Assembly (NCBI GenBank): GCA_963781305.1
Contig: CAWAFL010000001.1
Span: 1,278,159-1,342,158 of the forward strand
Source of the DNA: DASXMT01 sp963781305
GTDB taxonomy: Bacteria; Actinomycetota; Acidimicrobiia; Acidimicrobiales; RAAP-2
DNA length: 64,000 nucleotides
Direction: 5' to 3'
Position 1 is the stretch's first letter, and each line of letters opens with the position of its first letter. A program made the position numbers and the translations under genes. Below are positions 54,587 through 64,000 of this stretch, in pieces. The notes below the pieces were generated by a model. That model ran no database searches and was not told the DNA's origin. It saw only the letters and a program-made list of their open reading frames with translations.

Positions 54587-54837
54587 AACAGTCAGGCGGA
54601 GGCCCGGGGCCGGGGGGAAACGGATCGGCAGAGCGTCTGAGCAACTTGGACACACCGTTTGCTCCCGGAGCGAGCACTATTGACTCGGTTAGGCCAGTTC
54701 AGTCTGATGTTCGGGTCGGCTGGACTAGACGGATCGGAATGGTGCGGTATCGATCCATCACCTCAGCGCTGATTTCGGAGGCCTGGCAGAGTCGGCCCTG
54801 TTCACAAGGGACCTCGATAGGTGGGGAAAGGGCCTGA
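54583..54837 (+). CDS. Possible small gene coupled to the pseudokinase, probably truncated
   Basis: GTG 54583 overlaps the TGA of the preceding gene by four bases, a typical coupling arrangement. 84 residues: Gly/Pro-rich start, then SNLDTPFAPGASTIDSVRPV, QSDVRVGWTRRIGMVRYRSI and SEAWQSRPCS. It stops close to the tRNA-Arg flank, so it may be a downstream gene cut by integration. No family recognised. Confidence 0.35.
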   Translation: MKQSGGGPGPGGNGSAERLSNLDTPFAPGASTIDSVRPVQSDVRVGWTRRIGMVRYRSITSALISEAWQSRPCSQGTSIGGERA

Positions 54838-54865
54838 GGAGGCCCACCGGACGTTTCAAACGCCC
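54830..54865 (-). terminator. Hairpins downstream of tRNA-Arg
   Basis: Transcribed from the minus strand, GGGCGTTTGAAACGTCC (54849-54865) and GGGCCTCCTCAGGCCC (54830-54845) each fold into a hairpin. No T-tract follows, so termination is only suggested. Confidence 0.35.
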
Positions 54866-54878
54866 CTATCACCTATCC

Positions 54879-54907
54879 CCTCGCGACATCACACGGCGCC
54901 CACGGCA
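54879..54907 (+). repeat. 29-bp att-like repeat at tRNA-Arg 3' end
   Basis: Partner of 49080-49108. Covers 11 bases of the tRNA (54897-54907) and 18 downstream bases. The related stretch at 12150-12206 (opposite strand) extends further downstream of the tRNA but is less exact. Confidence 0.8.
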
Positions 54908-54969
54908 GGATTCGAACCTGCGACGCACGGTTTAGGAAACCGACGCTCTATCCCCTGAGCTACGTGGGC
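54897..54969 (-). tRNA. tRNA-Arg (anticodon CCT)
   Basis: Reverse strand: acceptor GCCCACG / CGTGGGC, D-arm GCTCAGGGGATAGAGC, anticodon loop TTCCTAA (anticodon CCT, reads AGG), T-arm GCAGGTTCGAATCCTGC. Discriminator G, CCA not encoded. All conserved bases present. Sequences from its 3' end recur in palindrome copies C and F. Confidence 0.95.
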
Positions 54970-55252
54970 AGTTGGTAGTGGAGGCACACGATAACGACAA
55001 AACGGGCGGGTATTACAACGTGGCAATCAACCGGTGGGTGGCAAACAGGCCCGGACGCGACATCGACTCCCGGCCGGAAGCAGCAGGAGTCGATGCGCTC
55101 GGATACTGATAGGCGGACATCCCTCTGCCTACCGGCACATCAATACCCCTCTGCGAGGCATCGAAACACCGAAGGATCGACCGAAATACATTGAAAGGTG
55201 ACGGGCCTTAGCCGAGCTGGCAGGTGGGCCGGGCCGAGGATACGCCCGGTCG

Positions 55253-55558
55253 TCAGGTGCGGCCGCGACCGTTCAACGCTGCGGCCAGGTCCTGGGCCAG
55301 GACATCAGCGGCTTCGTCGCCATCCCGCAGTCCCAACCTGATCCCGATGACGTCCCTCGTCCGCTCCACCCCGAGCACGACCACGGCCCTCGCCTTGTCT
55401 CCAACAGCCCCGACGGTGGCCGCCACGGGCGACGAGTGCCCAACCTGGCCGGCGAGCCTGACTATCTGCACATAGCGTTCTCGCCCTGCCCTCGCACCCA
55501 GCGTGTACCCGATGCCAAAGGCGACGACCGTTCCCATTCGCAGCTTCACGGTTACCAT
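55253..55558 (-). CDS. Small conserved protein with a GYTLGARAGR N-terminus
   Basis: 101 residues from ATG 55558: MVTVKLRMGTVVAFGIGYTL, GARAGRERYVQIVRLAGQVG and VERTRDVIGIRLGLRDGDEA. The IGY.LGARAGRERY start is common in actinobacterial YtxH-like single-span proteins next to rpoD or tRNA genes. Start choice uncertain (55537 is an alternative). Function unknown. Bases 54970-55252 upstream of its stop show no gene. Confidence 0.65.
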   Translation of the reverse strand: MVTVKLRMGTVVAFGIGYTLGARAGRERYVQIVRLAGQVGHSSPVAATVGAVGDKARAVVVLGVERTRDVIGIRLGLRDGDEAADVLAQDLAAALNGRGRT

Positions 55559-55678
55559 TCTGGCCGCCCCGGGCGCCGAGCGCCTGCTCGGTCCTCGGCG
55601 GTCTTCCCGGACGGTGCACCGACAACGACTACAGTCCTCTGTCGCGTCAGATGGGACATGTCCCGAGCTGGCGCCCCT

Positions 55679-55751
55679 TCCGGGGTAGCTCAATCGGCAG
55701 AGCAAGCGGCTGTTAACCGCTAGGTTGTGAGTTCGAGTCTCACCCCCGGAG
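55679..55751 (+). tRNA. tRNA-Asn (anticodon GTT)
   Basis: Acceptor TCCGGGG / CCCCGGA, D-arm GCTCAATCGGCAGAGC, anticodon loop CTGTTAA (anticodon GTT), T-arm GTGAGTTCGAGTCTCAC. Discriminator G; CCA not encoded. Stands just beyond the rpoD stop, on the opposite strand. Confidence 0.96.
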
Positions 55752-55812
55752 CGCAACACGGCAGCAAGAAGGCAGGAAGGTTGGCCCGGACTTCTCTCCG
55801 GTCCAGCGGGCC

Positions 55813-57306
55813 TCAGACCTCGTCCAGGTAGTCCCGGAGGAGCAGTGCCGAGTCCGGCCTGCGTAGCTTGGCGAGCGTTTTGGCCTCGATCTGACGGATT
55901 CTCTCCCGCGTGACGCCGAAGGCCTTGCCGACCTCCTCGAGCGTGCGGACCTTGCCGTCGTCCAACCCGAAGCGCAACCGCACGACATCCTGTTCCCGTG
56001 GAGCCAGGTGGCCGAGTGCTTCTCGCACCGCCTCATCGAGCATGATCCGGGTGGCGGCGTCGTCGGGGACCACGGCGCCGCGGTCCTCGATGAGGTCGGA
56101 CAGGCTGAAATCGTCCTCGTCCCCCATGGGTTGCTCGAGCGACACGGTGTCCTGGTTGATCTGCTGGATCTCCCGAACCCGCTCGATGGTGAAATCGACC
56201 TGCTGGGCCAGCTCGGAGGCGGTGGGCTCCCGACCCAGTTCCTGGAGGAGCTGCCGCTGGGCCCAGACCACCTTGTTGATCGTCTCGACCATGTGCACCG
56301 GGATGCGGATCGTCCGGGCCTGGTCGGCGATGGCCCTGGTGATCGCCTGACGGATCCACCACGTGGCATAGGTCGAGAATTTGAAGCCCTTGGTGTGATC
56401 GAATTTCTCGACGGCTCGCATCAATCCGAGGTTGCCCTCCTGGATCAGGTCCAAGAACGCCATCCCCCGGTTGCGGTAGCGCTTGGCGATGGAGACGACC
56501 AACCGGAGGTTCGCCTCGATCAGCGCCTCTTTTGCCGCCTGCCCCCGCCGAACCAGGGCCCGATCGCTGGCCCGGGTCCGGTCCCCGCCAGCTTCGTTGC
56601 CGCCACTGTCCAACTCGAGCCGCTCGGCTGCCTCGGTCCCGGCCAGGATTCGCTGGGCCAGCTCCACCTCGAGTGCAGCATCTAGGAGCTGGACCTTTCC
56701 GATTTCCTTGAGGTACGTGTGCACCGGGTCAGCACCGGGCCCGGCAAAGCGGTCACTACCGACGTAGCCGTTGTCAACGGGGGCGCCACCGGTCGAAGAC
56801 CGGCTCGATGGCCGATCCTTCGATCGGGTCGCGTTCGGCTTACGGGCCGCTGGGCGTTCCGGCGCCACGGCGCTCGGTGCCCCTGTGTCTCCCCCACCGG
56901 GTGACAGAACGGTTGTCGCAGGGCCCGTGCCGTTCTCCGGGACATCGGCGCCGTTTTCGTGGCCGATGCCATTCGTCGTGGGACCCTCGGGCTGGGTGCC
57001 TAGGTCGAGCACGGCCGTCGTGGGTGGGACCGAGGTGAGGTCGCCGGCATCGTCGGGGGAATCGACGAACTCGACTCCTTCGGCCCGGACCCGCATCACC
57101 ACTTCGATGATCAAGTCCGGGCTCAGCTCGACCGAGCGCAACACCGACATGAGGTCGTCCTGTTCGAGGTACCCCTTCGCCCTCCCCAATTTGGAGAAGG
57201 ACCTCGAACTCGCCGGCATAGAGCAGAGCGTCGGCGGGCGAGGGGGAGCTGGCCGGCGCGTTTGCCCGCTCACACGATGGTCGTCGAAGATGATGTGGTC
57301 CGTCAT
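55813..57306 (-). CDS. rpoD: Primary sigma factor RpoD (HrdB-like)
   Basis: About 497 residues from ATG 57306. Region 1.2 VHTYLKEIGKVQLLDAALEV, region 2 LIEANLRLVVSIAKRYRNRG, FLDLIQEGNLGLMRAVEKFD, KFSTYATWWIRQAITRAIAD, region 3 IRIPVHMVETINKVVWAQRQ and region 4 LTPRE-like ALGHLAPREQDVVRLRFGLD with GVTRERIRQIEAKTLAKLR, ending LRDYLDEV. The start 57384 would overlap dnaG; 57306 leaves a 58-bp gap and has AGAGAG. Housekeeping promoter recognition, adjacent to dnaG as in the classical macromolecular synthesis operon. Confidence 0.95.
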   Translation of the reverse strand: MTDHIIFDDHRVSGQTRRPAPPRPPTLCSMPASSRSFSKLGRAKGYLEQDDLMSVLRSVELSPDLIIEVVMRVRAEGVEFVDSPDDAGDLTSVPPTTAVLDLGTQPEGPTTNGIGHENGADVPENGTGPATTVLSPGGGDTGAPSAVAPERPAARKPNATRSKDRPSSRSSTGGAPVDNGYVGSDRFAGPGADPVHTYLKEIGKVQLLDAALEVELAQRILAGTEAAERLELDSGGNEAGGDRTRASDRALVRRGQAAKEALIEANLRLVVSIAKRYRNRGMAFLDLIQEGNLGLMRAVEKFDHTKGFKFSTYATWWIRQAITRAIADQARTIRIPVHMVETINKVVWAQRQLLQELGREPTASELAQQVDFTIERVREIQQINQDTVSLEQPMGDEDDFSLSDLIEDRGAVVPDDAATRIMLDEAVREALGHLAPREQDVVRLRFGLDDGKVRTLEEVGKAFGVTRERIRQIEAKTLAKLRRPDSALLLRDYLDEV

Positions 57307-57364
57307 GCTCTCTACCGACGGCCGAGCGATGCGCCCAGCGGTCACGTGCCTCCGCCCGTCAGAC

Positions 57365-59236
57365 TCATATGCTCCTCCCAACAAGCCAGGCTACCAACCG
57401 ATCCGACGCCTCACCTATGGTGCCTGTGACCTCCATGTGCTCGATCACAGGCCGCATCTCCACCAGTTCCGCGCCTGCCTCGGGTGAGGTCCGCGACTCC
57501 CGCTCGAGCACGGCCAGCTCCCGGCGCGCCGCCAGTCGGATCAGCGTAAAGAGGGCGCCGTCGGGCTCGCCGATCGGCTCCTCGACGACCAGGCGGGCCA
57601 GCAGATCCCTCACCGGTGGAGGCGCCTCGGCGATGGCCACCCGCAGGTCGTCAGCCTCCAACAGGACTAGCAGCGCACTCCGCTGGAGCTCGTCGCCGAA
57701 CAGCACCGGCTCGAGCCGGTGGGCCACGTCCTCGGGTCGATGGATGGCGAAACGGAGCACCTCGAGGCCGGGCCCGAACGACGGCGCCGTGGTCCGCTCC
57801 CACCCACCTCCGTCCTCGGGCGGGGGGCCGTCCTCGTCGCCGTCGGGCTCTCCCCGGTCCCACGGGTCGTCCGGATCACGGACCCACGAGGGAGCATCAT
57901 CGGTGCCTGACCGGTTCGACGGGCTACCCCGTTTGGCCACCGGTTCCTTCGGCCCCTCTCGACGGAGACGCTCGAGCCTGTCCCGCAGCGACGTCGGCTC
58001 CAGCCGGCACCGTTCCGCCACCTGCATGACGTACTGGTCCCTGACCAGGTCATCAGGGTGCTCGGCGACGGCCGACAGGGCGGCATCGGCCGCCTTGGCC
58101 CGGCCTTCTGGGGTCGAGAGATCCGCCGCCGACAATACCCGCTCCACGCGGAATTCCAGGAAGGGCTTGGCCCCCTCGATGGCGGCCCGGAGCACGTCGG
58201 GATCCGACCGGGACAGCTCGCCGGGGTCGGCTCCGGCCGGGAGGTCGGCTACGGCCACATCGATCTCGTGGCGGCGCTCCCACTCGTAGAAGCGACCAGC
58301 TGCAGCCTGTCCGGCCCCGTCGGCGTCGTAGGCCAGGACCACCCGCTTGGCAAAGTTCCGAAGCACGCCGAAGTGCTCGTCGGCCATGGCCGTGCCGCAG
58401 GTAGCCACCGCCCGCTCCACCCCCGCCTCGAAGAACCCGATCACGTCGGTGTATCCCTCGCACACCACGACCTCGTCGCTCTTGATGATGTCGGCCTTGG
58501 CCCAGTTGAGGCCGTAGAGCACCTTGCGCTTGGAGTAGATGACCGACTCCTGCGAGTTCTTGTACTTGGCCGGGTCGCTGCTCCCCGGCAGCACCCGGCC
58601 CCCAAGTGCCACTGGTCGGCCAGACGAATCGCAGATGGGGAACAGCACCCGGCCCCGAAAGGCATCCTGGAGCCGGCCCCGGCGGTTGACGAACCCGAGC
58701 CCTGCGCCCACCGCCACCTCCTCGGACAGCTTGAGCGCCCGGCACAATGCATCCCAGTCGTCAGGCGCCCACCCCAGGCCGAACCGGCGAACCACCGATC
58801 CGTCATAGCCGCGCGATCGCAGGTAGTCGCGGGCCTGCCCGGCGTCCGCTCCGGTCAGGAGGCGTTCGTGATACCACTGGGCCGCGGACTCCATGGCGTC
58901 CATGAACAGCTTGCGGCGCTGGCTGGCCCGGCCGGCGTTGGCGTCCTCGTGGATGGTGATGCCGGACTTGTCGGCGAGCCGGCGCACGGCGTCGACGAAG
59001 TCGAGGTGGTCGATAGCCCGCACGAAGCTGATGGCGTCACCTTTGGCCTGGCAACCGAAGCAGTAGTAGAAGCCCTCTTCGGCGTTGACGCTGAACGACG
59101 CCGTCTTCTCGGCGTGAAACGGGCACAGGCCGCTCCAGCGCCGGCCCACCCGCTTGAGGGCGACGTGTTCGCCGATGAGCGCGACGATGTCCGTGCTCGC
59201 CCGGACCCGGGCCACGTCCTCGTCAGGGATGCCCAT
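57365..59236 (-). CDS. dnaG: DNA primase
   Basis: 623 residues, standard length. N-terminal zinc ribbon LCPFHAEKTASFSVN with YYCFGCQAKGDAISF, catalytic core VVRRFGLGWAPDDWDALCRA, toprim domain VVVCEGYTDVIGFFEAGVER (Glu) and VVLAYDADGAGQAAAGRFYE (Asp pair), then a C-terminal DnaB-binding region (VAHRLEPVLFGDELQRSALL). Makes RNA primers at the fork. Intact in contrast to glyS and ppdK. Confidence 0.96.
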   Translation of the reverse strand: MGIPDEDVARVRASTDIVALIGEHVALKRVGRRWSGLCPFHAEKTASFSVNAEEGFYYCFGCQAKGDAISFVRAIDHLDFVDAVRRLADKSGITIHEDANAGRASQRRKLFMDAMESAAQWYHERLLTGADAGQARDYLRSRGYDGSVVRRFGLGWAPDDWDALCRALKLSEEVAVGAGLGFVNRRGRLQDAFRGRVLFPICDSSGRPVALGGRVLPGSSDPAKYKNSQESVIYSKRKVLYGLNWAKADIIKSDEVVVCEGYTDVIGFFEAGVERAVATCGTAMADEHFGVLRNFAKRVVLAYDADGAGQAAAGRFYEWERRHEIDVAVADLPAGADPGELSRSDPDVLRAAIEGAKPFLEFRVERVLSAADLSTPEGRAKAADAALSAVAEHPDDLVRDQYVMQVAERCRLEPTSLRDRLERLRREGPKEPVAKRGSPSNRSGTDDAPSWVRDPDDPWDRGEPDGDEDGPPPEDGGGWERTTAPSFGPGLEVLRFAIHRPEDVAHRLEPVLFGDELQRSALLVLLEADDLRVAIAEAPPPVRDLLARLVVEEPIGEPDGALFTLIRLAARRELAVLERESRTSPEAGAELVEMRPVIEHMEVTGTIGEASDRLVAWLVGRSI

Positions 59237-59304
59237 GGTGGTTGACGGTACCGCGAAGAACTGACGGCCGAACCGTCCGCCTCGTCACGGGGAACGGGTG
59301 GGCC

Positions 59305-62054
<2,750 letters not shown>

Positions 62055-62200
62055 CGCGTCGAGTCTCCTGCAGCTGGTGGGGTGGTGCCGCGCTCGATTG
62101 CGCGAACCACCAATGCTACCCAACCACGCTGAGGCCTTCGAAGCGGCCGCGTATCGGAGCCACGCTCAGAAGGCGTCCGTCCGGCGTTGGATCACCAGGC

Positions 62201-63560
62201 TCAGGCGCCGTCCATCCGGCGCTGGATCGCCACCACCAGATCGGCGATGGGCACCCGCTCCTGCTCGGTGGTGTCCCGGTCCCGGACGGTCACCGCCTGA
62301 TCCTCGAGGGAGTCGAAATCGATGGTCACGCACCAAGGGGTTCCCACTTCGTCCTGCCGGCGGTAGCGCTTGCCGATCGACTGGGTGACGTCGTAGTCGC
62401 ACATGAAATGAGGCTGCAGGGCCGAGAGCACCTTTTGGGTCAGGGGCTCGAGCGTGTCCTTCTTGGACAAGGGCAGGACGGCCACCTGGTAGGGGGCGAG
62501 CTTCGGGTGCAGCCGCAGGATCGATCGGGCCTCCCCGCCCACCTCGTCCTCGTGGTAGGCCGAAAGCAGGAAGGCCATCATCGTCCTGGTGGCTCCGGCC
62601 GCGGCTCGATGACGTAGGGCACGTACCGCTCATTGGTGGTGGGATCGAAGTAGTCGAGCCGCTCGCCCGACGCGGCGGCGTGGGCCTTGAGGTCGAAGTC
62701 GGTCCGGTTGGCGATGCCCTCCAACTCGTCCCAGCCCCAAGGAAACAGGAACTCCACGTCGGCGGTGGCCGCCGAGTAGTGCGACAGCTCGTCGGCATCG
62801 TGGTGGCGCAGCCGCAGCTGGTCCTCGGGGATGCCCAAGTCGAGATACCAGCGGAACCGCTCGTCCAACCAGTACTCGAACCACTGCTCCGCCTCGGCGG
62901 GAGGGACGAAGAACTCCATCTCCATCTGCTCGAACTCGCGGGTCCGGAACACGAAGTTCTGCGGGTGATCTCGTTGCGGAACGACTTGCCCACCTGGGCG
63001 ATCCCGAACGGCGGCTTCTTCCTGGTGGTCTGGATCAAGTTCATGAAGTTGATGAACATCCCCTGGGCCGTCTTCGGGCGCAGGTAGGCGACGGCACCCT
63101 CGTCTTCCAAGGGGCCGGACATGCGTCTTGAACATGAGGTTCGATGCCGGGCCTCGGTGAACTCGGTCGACCCGCACGATGGGCAGACCCCGTCGATCTT
63201 GTCGGCCCGCCACCGCTCATTACAGTTACGGCAGTCGACCAGCGGGTCGGTGAAGTTGGCCAGATGGCCGGATGCCTCCCAGATCTCCGGGGTGGACAGG
63301 ATGGACGCGTCCAGGCCGACCACGTCGGTCCGCCGCTGCACCATCGCCTTCCACCAGGCGTCCTTCACGTTCCTGAGCAGGTTGACCCCGAGGGGGCCGT
63401 AGTCGTACGTGGAACGGAAGCCGCCGTAGATCTCGGCTGACTGGAAGATGAAGCCGCGGCGCTTGCACAGGCTCACCACCTTCTCCATCAGGTCTGACGG
63501 GCGCTCCATCAGGTCTGACGGGCGCTCGGGCGCGTCTGGGGGGGCTTCCGCGTCGGGCAT
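62201..63560 (-). pseudogene. glyS: Glycyl-tRNA synthetase, several frameshifts
   Basis: From ATG 63560: MEKVVSLCKRRGFIFQSAEI, YGGFRSTYDYGPLGVNLLRN, ILSTPEIWEASGHLANFTDP, then SNLMFKTHV, PLEDEGAVAYLRPKTAQGMF, KSFRNEIT, QNFVFRTREFEQMEMEFFVP, WGWDELEGIANRTDFDL, MMAFLLSAYHEDEV and GTPWCVTIDFDSLEDQAVTV. The pieces lie in three frames, with switches near 63136, 63119, 62963 and 62608, each a one-base loss. Length 453 residues, normal for the alpha2-type enzyme. A 21-bp tandem duplication near the N-terminus (PSDLMER twice) is present. The essential gene argues for sequence errors. Confidence 0.9.
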
Positions 63561-63671
63561 GAGGGCATGGTACCGGTTTGGCGCTTCCCCTCTGGCCCGA
63601 ACGGTGACAGACGGCCCATCTTTCTCCTCGTTGGGCGGCCGGTCGCCCCTGGGCCTGTGCGATGGGCCCAG

Positions 63672-64000
63672 TCAGTTCGCCGACGCGTCGACCACCAGTC
63701 GGGCGCTCACCGTGTTTGCCAACAGCCGTCCCCGAACGGTGAGCACGGACCGGCCCTGGTCCGACGTGACCAGGCCGCGGGAGATCAGGATCATCGGGCA
63801 CGGCGGTCGCCTGCACGCCGGACCGAGTGCGGAGCGAGGAGGGCGAGCGCCCGAAGGCGCGTCGCGCCCCGGTCAGGATCTCCTCGCCGGCCTGGGCGCT
63901 GTGACCTGAGCCGATCTCCCGTACATACCGGTCAGGGGTCCGAACGTTCCACCAGCGCCGCCCCTCGTGGTGGGAGTGCGCCGCGGAGCCGATTCCCCGG
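63672..64000 (-). pseudogene. hemW: HemW-like radical SAM protein, 3' part, frameshifted
   Basis: The minus strand from the window edge reads GSAAHSHHEGRRWWNVRTPD, RYVREIGSGHSAQAGEEIL, RTRSGVQATAVPDDPDL, and after a frame change near 63790 LISRGLVTSDQGRSVLTVRG, RLLANTVSARLVVDASAN and TGA. This matches the C-terminal end of HemW (coproporphyrinogen oxidase-like haem chaperone). The N-terminal radical SAM part is outside the window. Confidence 0.75.

Noticed and set aside
49080..54907. Complete integrative element
   Set aside because: No integrase or excisionase is visible between the repeats; only an att-like footprint is reported.

Overview
The window is GC-rich and reads as an actinobacterial chromosome. 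The right end carries a housekeeping block (rpoD, dnaG, ppdK, glyS and the 3' part of hemW, all on the minus strand, plus tRNA-Asn and tRNA-Arg). RpoD is of the primary type and many genes start with GTG. Actinomycetota is well supported; the class Acidimicrobiia is my inference from gene order and protein style, not shown directly.

Layout: 1-4.4 kb is decayed (partial carboxymuconolactone decarboxylase, truncated membrane protein, broken LuxR regulator, frameshifted ankyrin gene). 4.5-14.4 kb has two secreted proteins with a common C-terminal module, a small membrane-protein operon and a complete molybdate uptake system (MerR/TOBE-like regulator, modA, modB, modC). 14.6-24 kb holds small genes with similar terminators, an intact IS256 element with target duplication, a frameshifted SRAP gene with an inverted partial copy, a VOC protein and a large STAND/AAA ATPase. 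24.5-34.6 kb has two more large secreted Ig/glycine-rich proteins, then a nested insertion (group II intron inside an IS30 inside a decayed beta-helix gene), a PstS-like protein and a chimeric secreted-protein locus. 34.7-37 kb is a DNA methyltransferase gene cut by an IS3 element. 37-49 kb is mostly metabolic (acyl-CoA ligase, cyclase, Usp, reductase, aldehyde dehydrogenase, kinase, T5orf172 protein, GNAT). 49-55 kb, between a 29-bp repeat and the tRNA-Arg gene from which that repeat derives, holds a SHOCT protein, a lipoprotein, an IS630 relic and a large pseudokinase.

The most striking feature is a family of long imperfect palindromes (up to about 400-770 bp, C-rich left arm and G-rich right arm) found in complete or partial form at least seven times. 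Two carry a piece of the tRNA-Arg 3' end or its flank in their centre. The window also has several other internal duplications: the C-terminal module of secreted proteins, a promoter plus 5' gene segment, a zinc-ribbon fragment and methyltransferase 3' ends. Together they show a region repeatedly remodelled by transposition and recombination. Many genes, including housekeeping glyS, ppdK and hemW, carry single-base frameshifts, so some apparent pseudogenes may be base-calling or assembly indels.
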